A DNA stretch of 64,000 nt from contig JBHJIR010000053.1 in NCBI GenBank assembly GCA_050043265.1, positions 38,565 to 102,564 on the forward strand. Direction: 5' to 3'. Positions within the stretch are counted from its first letter, which is position 1. Every line of letters begins with the position of its first letter. Source of the stretch: Pelagibius sp050043265 (GTDB lineage: Bacteria; Pseudomonadota; Alphaproteobacteria; Kiloniellales; Kiloniellaceae). Made by a program: the position numbers and the translations under genes. Below, in pieces: positions 28,675 through 38,447 of this stretch. The notes below the pieces were generated by a model that was not told the origin of the DNA, made no database searches, and saw nothing but the letters and a program-made list of their open reading frames with translations.

Positions 28675-29445
28675 TCAGGCGCTACGCACGCCGCCGGCCT
28701 CGGCGCGGGCCTTGTTCATGAGCGCCCGCATGCGCCGAATAGCGCTATCCAGACCGCTGAAAATCGCCTCGCCGATCAGGAAATGACCGATGTTCAACTC
28801 GGCGATGGTCGGAATGACTGCCACCGCCCCTACCGTATCGAAAGTCAGGCCATGGCCGGCATGGCATTCCAGGCCGAGTTCCGCGGCAACGGCGGCGGCA
28901 TTCTGGATCCGCTCCAGGCAATGTCTCGTGCGCTGGCCCTCCGGCTCTTCCTGGTAGGCATCGCAGAATGCACCCGTATGCAGCTCGACAACCGGCGCGC
29001 CCAACCGGGCAGCAGCCTCCAGCTGTCGCCGGTCTGGCTCGATGAACAGGGAGACGCGGGATCCGGCATCGCGCAGCCGGGCGACAAAAGTCTGCAGGTG
29101 GTCGTAGCCTCCCGCAGCATCCAGGCCGCCTTCTGTCGTCCGCTCCTCCCGGCGCTCCGGGACGATACAGGCCGCGTGCGGGCGATGGCGCAGGGCGATG
29201 GCCAGCATCTCCTCCGTGGCCGCCATCTCCAGATTGAGCGGCAGATCGATCTCTGCGGTCAACCTGGCGATATCGTCGTCTGAGATATGTCGGCGGTCTT
29301 CCCGCAGATGGGCGGTAATACCATCGGCGCCGGCAGTGGCAGCCAGACGGGCAGCCTTGACCGGGTCCGGATGTCCGCCGCCGCGGGCGTTGCGGATCGT
29401 GGCTACGTGGTCGATGTTGACGCCGAGGCGCAGGTATCCGGTCAT
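28675..29445 (-). CDS. pdxJ: Pyridoxine 5'-phosphate synthase
   Basis: This TIM-barrel enzyme joins 1-deoxyxylulose-5-phosphate with 3-amino-2-oxopropyl phosphate to form pyridoxine 5'-phosphate in the DXP-dependent vitamin B6 pathway. The 256-residue protein has the diagnostic N-terminal GVNIDHVATIRNARGG motif, the catalytic glutamate in NLEMAATEEML, and the C-terminal ELNIGHFLIGEAIF segment. Its start overlaps the end of the DUF2062 gene by 4 bp, indicating translational coupling. Followed by acpS, as in many proteobacteria. Confidence 0.95.
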   Translation of the reverse strand: MTGYLRLGVNIDHVATIRNARGGGHPDPVKAARLAATAGADGITAHLREDRRHISDDDIARLTAEIDLPLNLEMAATEEMLAIALRHRPHAACIVPERREERTTEGGLDAAGGYDHLQTFVARLRDAGSRVSLFIEPDRRQLEAAARLGAPVVELHTGAFCDAYQEEPEGQRTRHCLERIQNAAAVAAELGLECHAGHGLTFDTVGAVAVIPTIAELNIGHFLIGEAIFSGLDSAIRRMRALMNKARAEAGGVRSA

Positions 29446-30080
29446 TTCTGGCTTTCGATCTTCCTAGCTTCCACCCGCCTAGCTTCTGCTCTCGCGGCGT
29501 CCGGGGCCAGCCCAGCGGGCATCTTGTGGCCACGGGCCATCCGGGTCCGCTTCAGCCGCTTGCTGAGGCGGCGCCTTCTGACCGCCTGATATCCGGCCAC
29601 GGTCCGCTGCAACGGCCAGAAGAACACGAACCACGCCACCGCAGCCGTAGGAATGCTGCCAACAATCATCGGCAGCAGCACTTCTAAGGGATGATCGATC
29701 AAATGCTGAAATGAAAGGTTTTCAGGCAGACCTGTCAAGCCGTCGTCGCTGCCGAGCACCCAGCGCCCAAGAGTGTAGGTCCACAACCATATGAATGGGA
29801 AGGTCCAGGGATTGCCAACCATCGTGCCGATGGCTGAGGCGATGATATTGCCCCTGACCAGCAGGGCCAGTCCGGCCGCCAGCACGAAATGCAAACCGAT
29901 GAAGGGCGTGAACGAAACCGCCGCACCACTGGCGAAGCCGGCCGCGATCCGGTAGGGCGTGCCCGGCAGCCGGCGCAGTCGGTGGGCCACGTAGACGCCA
30001 GACCGTCGCCACCCACTACGGGGCCAGAAAAAGGCGCTGACACGCTGGTGAAATGACAGTCGATTTCGACGCTTGAACAT
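29442..30080 (-). CDS. DUF2062 membrane protein
   Basis: This 212-residue protein has a basic N-terminus (FKRRNRLSFHQRV), three predicted TM helices and a basic C-terminus. The core GTPYRIAAGFASGAAVSFTPFIGLH and GNPWTFPFIW motifs are diagnostic of DUF2062. The function of the family is unknown. Its position between the (p)ppGpp enzyme and pdxJ is commonly conserved in alphaproteobacteria, and it overlaps pdxJ by 4 bp. Confidence 0.88.
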   Translation of the reverse strand: MFKRRNRLSFHQRVSAFFWPRSGWRRSGVYVAHRLRRLPGTPYRIAAGFASGAAVSFTPFIGLHFVLAAGLALLVRGNIIASAIGTMVGNPWTFPFIWLWTYTLGRWVLGSDDGLTGLPENLSFQHLIDHPLEVLLPMIVGSIPTAAVAWFVFFWPLQRTVAGYQAVRRRRLSKRLKRTRMARGHKMPAGLAPDAARAEARRVEARKIESQK

Positions 30081-30114
30081 CTTCGCAGACTACCGAAGAA
30101 AGGTGGCTGCAGCC

Positions 30115-32259
30115 TTAACCACGCGCACGCTCTACCGACGTGATCACCGGCATTGCACGCAAGGCGGCTATAATATTCGATAAATGCTTTACGCTGGTCA
30201 CCTCAACATCGATCAACATCTCGAAGAAATCAACTGAACGGTTTGTAATCTTCAGGTTGCTGATATTTCCATGACTCTTTCCGATGATTGTCGACAGGCT
30301 GCCGAGACTTCCAGGTTCATTGGCGACCACCACGTGCAATCGCCCGATCCTTTGCTCCAGTCCCTCATCGACATCCCACGACAGGTCAACCCAGCGCTCC
30401 GGGGTTGCCTGAAAGCTCTCCAGGGTATCGCAGTCGATGGTGTGGACCGTGACCCCCTTGCCCGTGGTCACGATCCCGACGATGCGGTCGCCGGGCAGCG
30501 GATGGCAGCAGTGGGCATAGTGCACCGCCATGCCCGGGATAAGGCCCTTGATGGGAACCGAGGTTTCCTGGCCCCGCCCCTGCCTTGCCCGCGCCCGGGC
30601 GATGGGTACGATCTTCTGGGCTTTGGCATCGTCCTTGGCGCCGGGATAGCCCGCGGTGACAATGTCCCGCCCGGTGAAATGCCCCTGGCCGACGGCAGCG
30701 CAAAGATCGCCGACAGACTCGCACTTAAAGCGCTTGATGACCGAGTCCAAGCCTTTCTCGGTCATTTCGTAACCTTCCTGGCGGAAGGATTTCTGCAGGA
30801 TCTGCCGCCCCAGTTCCATGTATTGCTCGCGCTGCTTGAGGCGCACGAAGCGACGCACCCGCGCCTTGGCCTTGCCGCTGACGACAAACTGTTCCCAGTC
30901 CGGCGACGGGGTCTGAGCCCTGGACGTGATGATCTCGACCTGGTCGCCGTTCTGCAGCGGCGCGCGAAGCTGCACCATGCGGCCATTGACCTTGGCGCCG
31001 ACGCAGGTATCTCCGACCTCCGAGTGAACCGCATAGGCGAAGTCGATCGGCGTCGCCCCGCTGGGCAGCGCGATCACAGCGCCCTTCGGGGTAAAACAGA
31101 AAACCTGGTCCTGGAACATTTCCAACTTGGTGTGTTCGAGGAACTCCTCCGGATTGTCCGCGTGTTCCAGAATGTCGAGCAGCTCGCGCATCCAGCGGTA
31201 TTGCCGCCCTTCAACCTGCGGATTGTCCTGTTTGTACTGCCAGTGGGCAGCAACGCCGTACTCAGCGACCTCGTGCATGTCGCGAGTACGGATCTGCACT
31301 TCGATGCGATGGCGCTCGGGCCCGATGATCGTGGTGTGGAGGGAGCGGTAGCCGTTGGGCTTGGGCGTCGAGATGTAGTCCTTGAAGCGGCCAGGCACCA
31401 CCGGGTAGCGGCTGTGCAGCAGGCCCAGGGCGTGATAGCAATCGCCCAGGGAGTCGACCACCACACGAAACGCCATGATGTCGGACAGCTGCTCGAAGGT
31501 GATGTTCTTGCGCTGCATCTTGCGCCAGACCGAATAGGGGGTCTTCATGCGGCCGGAAACCGACGCACTGATCCCATCCTCAGCCAACCGATGGCGAAGC
31601 TCGCCGATGATGCGCTCCGACAGGTCCTGCCCCTGGCCGCGCAGGAAATCCAGGCGGGCGAGAACGGAATCCCGGCCGTCTTTGTTCAGTTCGGCAAAAG
31701 AGAGATCTTCCAGCTGGTCCTTGAATCCGTGCATGCCGATGCGCTCGGCCAGCGGCGCATAGATATCCATGGTTTCACGGGCGATCCGCCGGCGCTTTTC
31801 CGGCGAGGCAATAAAATGCAGGGTATGCATGTTGTGCAGCCGGTCGGCCAGCTTGACCAGCAGCACCCGGATGTCCTCGGACATGGCGACCAGCAATTTG
31901 CGGAAATTCTCCGCATGCTTGGTCTCTTCCGACTGTAGTTCCAGCCGCCCCAGCTTGGTCACGCCGTCGACCAGCCGCGCGATCTCCTTGCCGAACATCG
32001 CCTCGACGTCTTCCAGGGTCGAGTCAGTGTCCTCGACCACGTCGTGCAGCAGCGCTGTAATGATCGATGAGTCGTCGAGCTTGAGGTCGGTAAGGATCCC
32101 CGCGACCTCTATCGGATGGGAAAAATAAGGGTCCCCCGAGGCACGCTTCTGCGAGCCATGTGCCTTCATGGCAATGACATAGGCGCGGTTGAGGGCATCC
32201 TCATCCGCGCCCGGGTCGTAGGATTTGACCCGTTCGACCAGTTCAAACTGCCGGATCAT
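30115..32259 (-). CDS. rsh: Bifunctional (p)ppGpp synthetase/hydrolase (RSH)
   Basis: This is the single long RelA/SpoT homologue typical of alphaproteobacteria. It makes and degrades (p)ppGpp in the stringent response. The 714-residue protein has the hydrolase HD domain with the HGSQKRASGDPYFSHP motif (residues 34-49) and the catalytic HD pair at 72-73 in LLHDVVEDT, then the synthetase domain (GRMKTPYSVWRKM, STPKPNGYRSLHTTI). TGS, a conserved cysteine-rich segment (HYAHCCHPLPGD) and a C-terminal ACT domain follow. Both catalytic halves look intact. It lies 144 bp after rpoZ in the same direction, a frequent arrangement. Confidence 0.95.
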   Translation of the reverse strand: MIRQFELVERVKSYDPGADEDALNRAYVIAMKAHGSQKRASGDPYFSHPIEVAGILTDLKLDDSSIITALLHDVVEDTDSTLEDVEAMFGKEIARLVDGVTKLGRLELQSEETKHAENFRKLLVAMSEDIRVLLVKLADRLHNMHTLHFIASPEKRRRIARETMDIYAPLAERIGMHGFKDQLEDLSFAELNKDGRDSVLARLDFLRGQGQDLSERIIGELRHRLAEDGISASVSGRMKTPYSVWRKMQRKNITFEQLSDIMAFRVVVDSLGDCYHALGLLHSRYPVVPGRFKDYISTPKPNGYRSLHTTIIGPERHRIEVQIRTRDMHEVAEYGVAAHWQYKQDNPQVEGRQYRWMRELLDILEHADNPEEFLEHTKLEMFQDQVFCFTPKGAVIALPSGATPIDFAYAVHSEVGDTCVGAKVNGRMVQLRAPLQNGDQVEIITSRAQTPSPDWEQFVVSGKAKARVRRFVRLKQREQYMELGRQILQKSFRQEGYEMTEKGLDSVIKRFKCESVGDLCAAVGQGHFTGRDIVTAGYPGAKDDAKAQKIVPIARARARQGRGQETSVPIKGLIPGMAVHYAHCCHPLPGDRIVGIVTTGKGVTVHTIDCDTLESFQATPERWVDLSWDVDEGLEQRIGRLHVVVANEPGSLGSLSTIIGKSHGNISNLKITNRSVDFFEMLIDVEVTSVKHLSNIIAALRAMPVITSVERARG

Positions 32260-32403
32260 GCTGTGCCCGACTGAGGGCTTCCGCCCGTACCCAGATTAAA
32301 ACGATTCCAATCATACGCGCCCGGGCACAGGGCGCCAAGTACATGTTTTCCGGTATGAAATCTGGCCTCGTGGCCCCCAGGGCCGGCGCAGGTCAGCCCG
32401 CGG

Positions 32404-32769
32404 TCATTCCACCGCGTCGGTATCGAGATCGTCGTCTTCAGCCGGAGCCGGCAGGGCTTCTTCCTGGGCCATCGCCTGGTCTGCCGCGGCAGGCATCACG
32501 GGAGCATCGAATTCGACGATGTCGTCCTCCGGTTCATCCTGCTCATTCTGCTTCTGAAGGCTCGTGACGAGTGCGTTTCCAAGGGCATCGAGGCTGACGG
32601 TTTCGTCAGCGATTTCCCTCAGGGCAACGACCGGGTTCTTGTCGTTGTCGCGGTCGACCGTCAGCGACGCGCCGGAAGAGATATCCCGAGCCCGCTGGGC
32701 AGCCATCATGACCAGCTCAAAGCGGTTGGGAACCTTGAGTACGCAATCTTCAACGGTAACGCGCGCCAT
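32404..32769 (-). CDS. rpoZ: RNA polymerase omega subunit
   Basis: This small subunit aids assembly of RNA polymerase and, in proteobacteria, mediates its ppGpp response. I take the start at 32769 (MARVTVEDCVLKV), the canonical N-terminus, giving 121 residues. The motif NRFELVMMAAQRARDISSG is the conserved core. The C-terminus is long and strongly acidic, as in many alphaproteobacteria. It is next to the (p)ppGpp enzyme, which fits a shared regulatory role. Confidence 0.94.
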   Translation of the reverse strand: MARVTVEDCVLKVPNRFELVMMAAQRARDISSGASLTVDRDNDKNPVVALREIADETVSLDALGNALVTSLQKQNEQDEPEDDIVEFDAPVMPAAADQAMAQEEALPAPAEDDDLDTDAVE

Positions 32770-32883
32770 TGCAACACTTCTCCACAAATGCGTGTAGCCG
32801 GTCCGCGAGGGGCCCGGCAGCGCTGGAATATATGGGCCGGCCCGCCCCTTCGCAACCCCAAAGGGAGGCCCCGGCGCCGTGCC

Positions 32884-33378
32884 TTAGTCCAAACGCTCCA
32901 CATCCTGTCCCGGCGGCAGGATTTCGAGCATTTCCGCCGCCGTTCTTCCCGTGATTGGATGGCGCCATTCGGGCGCCAGGTCGGCCAGCGGCATGAGCAC
33001 GAAGGCCCTGTCCTGAAGGCGCGGGTGCGGCAACACCGCCCCCTCCGCCGCAGTCTGCACCCGTTCATCATAAGCCAGCAGATCGAGATCCAGCGTACGG
33101 CTCCCATTCCGCTCGACCCGCACACGTCCGAATTCATGCTCTATAGCATGCAATACCTGCAGGAGATCATTGGGGGACAGATCCGTACTGACGGCAACCA
33201 CACCATTGATGAACCATGGCAGGTCGGAAACCGGTATCGGCGCACTTCGATACCAGGGCGACCGGCCCACAACCTTAACTTCTTTTTCAACCAAAGATTT
33301 AATCGCCGCTTCTAAGACATCTCCCGAAGTCTTGAAGCCCCCCATCACCAGATTTGATCCAAGGCCCAAAAGAATCAT
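32884..33378 (-). CDS. folK: HPPK, folate-pathway pyrophosphokinase
   Basis: This enzyme (2-amino-4-hydroxy-6-hydroxymethyldihydropteridine diphosphokinase) transfers pyrophosphate from ATP to the pterin precursor in folate biosynthesis. The 164-residue protein has the N-terminal LGLGSN motif, the catalytic segment SRTLDLDLLAYD with the two magnesium-binding aspartates, and HPRLQDRAFVLMPL. The length and motif order are normal. It precedes rpoZ on the minus strand and diverges from the NYN gene across about 200 bp. Confidence 0.94.
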   Translation of the reverse strand: MILLGLGSNLVMGGFKTSGDVLEAAIKSLVEKEVKVVGRSPWYRSAPIPVSDLPWFINGVVAVSTDLSPNDLLQVLHAIEHEFGRVRVERNGSRTLDLDLLAYDERVQTAAEGAVLPHPRLQDRAFVLMPLADLAPEWRHPITGRTAAEMLEILPPGQDVERLD

Positions 33379-33582
33379 GTTTCCCCCACCGTTCCCCCAA
33401 AGGATAATACTGCCCTTGCGAAGGCAGCTTAATGGTACAAACTTGGTCGATTGAATTACCGCCTCACATACAGACCAACTGCTTTTAAGCCCTGTATTTC
33501 CGCAAAATAAGTTGAACCGTAATTCGAGAATCTGTTTAGGCTGGCGGCGCCGTTTGCTTGTCGCTTTGTCGAAGGGGTGAAT

Positions 33583-34212
33583 ATGAAATTCTATAGTCAG
33601 GAACGGGTCGCGCTGTTCATTGACGGGGCAAATCTTTATGCAACGGCCCGGGCCCTGGGTTTTGATATAGATTACAAACGCTTATTGGATATTTTTTCCA
33701 GCCGCTGCAACCTTGTGCGAGCGCTTTACTATACAGCCCTGGTCGAAGATCAAGAATATTCACCTATCCGGCCCCTGGTCGATTGGCTCGACTATAACGG
33801 CTATACGATGGTGACCAAGCCGACCAAGGAGTTCACCGACGCCACCGGCCGGCGTAAGGTGAAAGGGAACATGGACATCGAACTGGCGGTCGATGTCATG
33901 GAGATGATGGATCATCTCGACCACATCGTTCTGTTCTCTGGTGATGGCGACTTCCGCCGGCTGGTCGAGTGCGTCCAGCGCCGCGGCCGCCGTACGACGG
34001 TCGTGTCGACGCTGCGCTCTCAGCCCCCGATGATCGCCGACGAGTTACGCCGCCAGGCCGACGTGTTCATCGATCTGGCCGATCTGCAGTCGCTGATCGC
34101 CCGCCAGCTGCCCGCCGACCGGTCCCGTAGCGGAGAGCGCCTGCGCCAGGATGGTTTTGACGAAGATCATGTCGTCGACGACGACGATTATTACGAGGAC
34201 GAGGCTGTCTAG
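33583..34212 (+). CDS. NYN domain protein (LabA-like PIN-fold RNase)
   Basis: This 209-residue protein belongs to the LabA/DUF88 group of NYN domains, which share the PIN-like nuclease fold and are proposed RNases. The ATG at 33583 is preceded by AAGGGG. An overlapping GTG at 33577 is the alternative. Acidic metal-site residues are seen in FIDGANLY (near the N-terminus), KGNMDIELAVDVME and FSGDGDFRRLVE. The C-terminus is very acidic (DEDHVVDDDDYYEDE), possibly a protein-binding or autoinhibitory tail. It is co-directional with the DNA glycosylase 12 bp downstream. Confidence 0.88.
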   Translation: MKFYSQERVALFIDGANLYATARALGFDIDYKRLLDIFSSRCNLVRALYYTALVEDQEYSPIRPLVDWLDYNGYTMVTKPTKEFTDATGRRKVKGNMDIELAVDVMEMMDHLDHIVLFSGDGDFRRLVECVQRRGRRTTVVSTLRSQPPMIADELRRQADVFIDLADLQSLIARQLPADRSRSGERLRQDGFDEDHVVDDDDYYEDEAV

Positions 34213-34224
34213 ACGATCAGCACC

Positions 34225-34875
34225 ATGATGTCTGTCGAGCCTCCTCCCGATTGCACTCTCTGTCCGCGTCTGGTCGCGTTCCGGGAGGCCAACCGCGTCG
34301 CCTTTCCCACTTTTCACAACGCCCCCGTGCCCGCCTTTGGGTCTCCCGATGCACGTCTTCTCGTGGTTGGTCTCGCTCCGGGCCTGAAGGGCGCCAACCA
34401 GACCGGCCGTCCCTTCACAGGGGACTACGCCGGTGACCTGCTTTACCAGACCTTCAAGAAATTCGGCTTTGCCGAGGGCAATTACGCCAAGCATGCCGGC
34501 GACGGCCTGCAGCTGATCGATTGCCGGGTCACTAATGCGGTGCGTTGCGTGCCGCCGGAAAACAAGCCGATCGGGGCCGAAGCGAAAAACTGCCGCCCCT
34601 TCCTGGTCCGCGAAATAGCTGCCATGGCCCGGCTGAAAATTATTCTCTGTCTCGGCGGGCTCTCCCACGGGGCCGTTTTGACCACGATGGGGGCGCGCAA
34701 GAGCCTTTATCCTTTCAAGCACGGCGCGCTGCATCAGGTCGACGGCCTGATGGTCGCGGACAGCTATCACTGCTCGCGCTACAACACGAACACTGGCCGC
34801 CTGACCGAAGCCATGTTTGAATCCGTCTTCACGCAGATCCGGAAAGTGTTAGCTGCGCTCCCGCAGGATGCGTGA
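34225..34875 (+). CDS. Uracil-DNA glycosylase, family 5 (UdgB-like)
   Basis: This 216-residue enzyme removes uracil, and in this family also hypoxanthine, from DNA. The N-terminal CTLCPRL segment contributes iron-sulphur cysteines. The motif GLAPGLKGANQTGRPFTGDYAG is diagnostic of family 5 (UdgB), whose motif A lacks the usual catalytic aspartate. The C-terminal motif DSYHCSRYNTNTGRLTE is also of the family 5 form. It follows the NYN gene by 12 bp, and its 3' end overlaps the converging smpB by 27 bp. Confidence 0.9.
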   Translation: MMSVEPPPDCTLCPRLVAFREANRVAFPTFHNAPVPAFGSPDARLLVVGLAPGLKGANQTGRPFTGDYAGDLLYQTFKKFGFAEGNYAKHAGDGLQLIDCRVTNAVRCVPPENKPIGAEAKNCRPFLVREIAAMARLKIILCLGGLSHGAVLTTMGARKSLYPFKHGALHQVDGLMVADSYHCSRYNTNTGRLTEAMFESVFTQIRKVLAALPQDA

Positions 34876-35313
34876 TTTGCGCCGCTCCCAATCGCGCGCC
34901 TTTATGTCTTCGCGCTTGTCCACTTTACGCTTACCACGGGCCAGACCGACCTCGAGCTTGGCGATCCCCCGGGCATTGAAATAGATCGCCAGCGGGATCA
35001 GCGTATAGCCTTCGCGCCGTACTTGGCCGACCAGCTTTCCCAGTTCGCGCCGATGGATCAGCAGCTTGCGCAGCCGCCGCGGCTCATGATTGTTGTGTGT
35101 GGCCGCCGTGTATTCAGGGATATGCGCGCCCTGCAGGTACAACTCGCCCCGCCGTTCGGTCACATAAGCTTCGCCGATTGATGCCCGTCCGCCGCGCAGG
35201 GACTTGACCTCGCTGCCGGTCAGGACCAGTCCAGCCTCGAAACGCTCCTCGATCTGATAATCGTGGCGCGCGCGGCGGTTCTGGGCCGCGATCTGCTTGG
35301 CGCCCGCATTCAT
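34849..35313 (-). CDS. smpB: SsrA-binding protein SmpB
   Basis: SmpB binds tmRNA and directs it to stalled ribosomes for trans-translation. The 154-residue protein has the usual beta-barrel motifs (HDYQIEERFEAGLVLTGSEVKSLR, then INFNARGIAK-type AIYFNARGIAKLEVGLARGKR) and a basic C-terminal tail needed on the ribosome. It follows dapA by 18 bp, a conserved neighbour pair, and overlaps the end of the uracil-DNA glycosylase gene. The tmRNA gene itself is not in the window. Confidence 0.95.
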   Translation of the reverse strand: MNAGAKQIAAQNRRARHDYQIEERFEAGLVLTGSEVKSLRGGRASIGEAYVTERRGELYLQGAHIPEYTAATHNNHEPRRLRKLLIHRRELGKLVGQVRREGYTLIPLAIYFNARGIAKLEVGLARGKRKVDKREDIKARDWERRKSRILRERS

Positions 35314-35331
35314 GGTGACAGTCTCGCTGGC

Positions 35332-36219
35332 TTAGTTGAGCAGTCCGGCGTGGACCATGGCCGAGCGTACTTTGACCTGCGTTTCCGGCTGAGTGCGCAC
35401 CATCGGCAAACGCACCTCGTCGTCGCAGTGCCCAAGCAGCTTCGCCGCATACTTCACAGGCGCCGGGTTCGATTCCACGAACACAGCCTGGTGCAGCGGC
35501 ATCAGACGATCGTTCAACTCGGACACCTGGTCGAAATCGCGGCGCTTCCACGCCGCGTGCAGTTCGGCACAAAGGCGCGGCGCGACGTTCGCGGTGACGG
35601 AAATGCAGCCGTGACCGCCCTGGGCGAGGAACGGAACGATCGTCGCGTCCTCCCCGGAAAGCTGCGCAAAATCCTTACCGATGGCCGCCCGTGTGCGTGC
35701 CGGGCGGGTCAAATCCGCCGTCGAATCCTTGACACCCACAATATTCGGCAATTCCGCCAGTCGAGCCATGGTGGCGACCGACATGTCGACAATGCAGCGG
35801 CCGGGGAGGTAGTAGATGATGATCGGGATCTCGACAGCGTCGTGAATCGCCTTGTAATGCTGATACAGGCCTTCCTGCATCGGCTTGTTGTAGTAGGGCG
35901 TCACGACCAAGGCGGCATCCGCACCGGCTTCCTTGGCGTGCCTGGTCAGCAGGCTCGCCTCTTCCGTGGAATTCGCGCCCGTCCCGGCGATTACCGGCAC
36001 CCTCCCTTTAACGGCCTCGATGCACAGCGCCGTAACACGCATGTCTTCCTCGTGGGACAAGGTCGGCGATTCGCCTGTCGTCCCACAGGACACCAGCGCG
36101 CTCGTACCCTCTTCGATCTGCCACTCCACAAATCGCTGAAAGGCTTCTTCATCCAGTTGCCCTTCACGAAAAGGTGTGATGAGCGCTGTGATGGAGCCCG
36201 AAAACATAGGGCCGGACAT
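35332..36219 (-). CDS. dapA: 4-hydroxy-tetrahydrodipicolinate synthase
   Basis: This TIM-barrel aldolase condenses pyruvate with aspartate semialdehyde, the first committed step of lysine and diaminopimelate synthesis. The 295-residue protein has the substrate loop SCGTTGESPTLSHEE, the tyrosine of IIYYLPGR and the Schiff-base lysine in NIVGVKDSTADL. The N-terminal FSGSITALITPF segment is canonical. Length is normal. It is followed by smpB and diverges from the lytic transglycosylase gene. Confidence 0.95.
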   Translation of the reverse strand: MSGPMFSGSITALITPFREGQLDEEAFQRFVEWQIEEGTSALVSCGTTGESPTLSHEEDMRVTALCIEAVKGRVPVIAGTGANSTEEASLLTRHAKEAGADAALVVTPYYNKPMQEGLYQHYKAIHDAVEIPIIIYYLPGRCIVDMSVATMARLAELPNIVGVKDSTADLTRPARTRAAIGKDFAQLSGEDATIVPFLAQGGHGCISVTANVAPRLCAELHAAWKRRDFDQVSELNDRLMPLHQAVFVESNPAPVKYAAKLLGHCDDEVRLPMVRTQPETQVKVRSAMVHAGLLN

Positions 36220-36393
36220 ATTCGAAATCCCTGAATCGGTATGTTTTCCGCGGCCTACGGCAGGCCCGGTGACCGGGGACCATAGCTCCTGAGTAGTTCA
36301 GGGGCAAGCTGCCGAAAACACCCGCAGCCCTTGCGGGCTACCGGCTGCTCACATTACCCTCGGCGCATCTTTGGAAGGCAGACGGAGCCCCTC

Positions 36394-38385
36394 GTGTCCC
36401 TGCAGGCTGGCAAGCGCGTTTTGGTCTTTCTTGTAATCCTTTTCGCTGTCTTGGCCGCTTCCATTCCAGGACGCCTGGGGCAGGCCGCGCCGGCGGCCGC
36501 CTTGTCGGACGCGGATCGCCAACTCTATACCTCTGTCCTGACACTCCTCGAGAGCGGTCAATATAACCGCGGTCTCGCCCTCGCCCAGCCGGGTTCACAC
36601 CCCCTGGCTGGTAAAATCGTTACTTGGCTGACCCTGAGCTGGCGAGATTCTGGCAGAGATTTCAAAGAGATATCTGACTTCATTCGAGACAACCCCGGCT
36701 GGCCAGGCCTGTTCTCGCTCTATCGCAATGCCGAACTGCAGATGCCGAAAAGCCTGCCGGCCGCAGCGGTGCTGGCGTGGTTCGGCGACCGGCTGCCGAT
36801 TACCGGCAAAGGCGCCCTGCGGCATGTAATCGCCCTGTGGGATAGCGGCCAGAACGATCGGGCCCGGTCGGCGGCGCGCCAGTACTGGGCCTCTGTCGAT
36901 TTCTCTTCTGACGAAGAAGCTGCCTTCCACAGCCTTTTCAAAACGCTGCTTACCGCCGAAGACGAACTCTTGCGCCTTGCTCGGTTGCTCTGGGATCAGA
37001 GAACCGCCGCTGCCCGTCGTCAGATCCAACGGGTATCCTCCGGCCCTGCCGCCGTCGCCCGGGCGCGCCTGGCGCTGATCGACAACCGTCCTGGAGTAGA
37101 TGCCCTCATCGAGCGCGTGCCGGCGGAACTACAGAACGACCCCGGTCTTCTCTACGACCGGGCTGTCTGGCGCCAAAAACGCGGCCGCCTGGAAGGCGTG
37201 GTTGAGCTCCTGGACGCTCTGCCGCCTCAGGTGCCGGAGGCGTCCGCTTGGTGGCGTTTGCGCAATTGGGTCGTCTGGCGTGCCCTGGACCGCAAAGACC
37301 ACGCCCTCGCCTATCGGATAAGTGCCGGGCATGGCAACACCGAGGGGATCCCCTTCGCCGACGGTGAATGGCAGGCCGGGTGGATGGCGTTACGGTACGT
37401 CGATCGCCCGGAGGTCGCCTATGAGCATTTCGTGCGCCTGCACGACGGCGTGTCCTCGGATATCAGCAAGTCGCGTGGCGCCTTCTGGGCAGGCGAGGCG
37501 GCCAGCAAATTGGGGCGCCCGACAGAGGCGCGCCAGTGGTACGCGACGGCAGCCGCCTACCCGACGACCTTTTACGGCCAATTGGCGGCCCAGCGGATCA
37601 GCATTGAGCGTACGGCTGCCGCCACCCCCCTCTTGATAATTCCCGCCGACCGACGCTCGGCGTTCGAGGCCATGGAAACCGTACAGGCCGTCCGCCTGCT
37701 GGGAGCCCTCGAGCAGACCCGCCTGCAGGATCTCTTCATCGCCAGGCTGCGTCAGGACGCCGAAGATTTGGTCGGCTATCGCCTGGTCATCGAACTCGCC
37801 AGCGAACAGGGACGGCATGATCTGGCACTGCGAACAGCCAAGGCCGCCCGGCGCGACGGCCTCGACCTCGATCCACTGCTCTATCCGCGGCGGGCCCTGC
37901 CAATCGGCCCGGCGCCGGAGCCGGCTCTGGTTCTCGCGGTCATGCGGCAGGAAAGCGAATTTTATCCTGGAGCCCAAAGTCCCGTCGGTGCCCTGGGGCT
38001 GATGCAGCTTATGCCGGCGACCGCTCGGCATTCGGCCCGCAAAATTGGAATACCTTTCAGTCGCAACCGGCTGACAAGCGACCCGGACTACAACGTCAGG
38101 CTTGGCCAAGCATACTTGAAGGAACTCCTCGAGCAATTCGACGGCTCCTATATTCTCGCATTGGCCGCCTACAACGCCGGGCCGTCACGGGCACAAAGCT
38201 GGATCGATCTCTTCGGTGATCCCCGGGACCCTGCCGTCGATCCAATCAATTGGATCGAGCGGATACCCTTTAGCGAGACCCGCAACTATGTTCAGCGCAT
38301 TCTGGAAAGCCTTGTCGTCTATCGTGACGGCCAACCCCATAGCGAAACGCGCTGGACTTTGCAGGTTCCCCCCGTCGGATTCTAA
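36394..38385 (+). CDS. Soluble lytic transglycosylase (Slt-type)
   Basis: This periplasmic enzyme cuts peptidoglycan glycan strands, forming 1,6-anhydro-muropeptides. I take the GTG at 36394, giving a typical N-terminal signal peptide (basic AGKR, hydrophobic stretch, cleavage near QAAPAA) and 663 residues; a GGAG lies about seven bases upstream. A TTG at 36331 would add a leader unlike any signal sequence. Long superhelical repeats precede the C-terminal catalytic domain, with the catalytic glutamate in MRQESEFYPGAQSPVGALGLMQ and the AYNAGPSRA motif. The overall plan matches E. coli Slt70. Confidence 0.9.
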   Translation: MSLQAGKRVLVFLVILFAVLAASIPGRLGQAAPAAALSDADRQLYTSVLTLLESGQYNRGLALAQPGSHPLAGKIVTWLTLSWRDSGRDFKEISDFIRDNPGWPGLFSLYRNAELQMPKSLPAAAVLAWFGDRLPITGKGALRHVIALWDSGQNDRARSAARQYWASVDFSSDEEAAFHSLFKTLLTAEDELLRLARLLWDQRTAAARRQIQRVSSGPAAVARARLALIDNRPGVDALIERVPAELQNDPGLLYDRAVWRQKRGRLEGVVELLDALPPQVPEASAWWRLRNWVVWRALDRKDHALAYRISAGHGNTEGIPFADGEWQAGWMALRYVDRPEVAYEHFVRLHDGVSSDISKSRGAFWAGEAASKLGRPTEARQWYATAAAYPTTFYGQLAAQRISIERTAAATPLLIIPADRRSAFEAMETVQAVRLLGALEQTRLQDLFIARLRQDAEDLVGYRLVIELASEQGRHDLALRTAKAARRDGLDLDPLLYPRRALPIGPAPEPALVLAVMRQESEFYPGAQSPVGALGLMQLMPATARHSARKIGIPFSRNRLTSDPDYNVRLGQAYLKELLEQFDGSYILALAAYNAGPSRAQSWIDLFGDPRDPAVDPINWIERIPFSETRNYVQRILESLVVYRDGQPHSETRWTLQVPPVGF

Positions 38386-38447
38386 AGGCCATCAAAGGGC
38401 AGTACCCGGCGTAGGCTGAAAGAAAAACAAGAAAGGAAAAGCCCGTC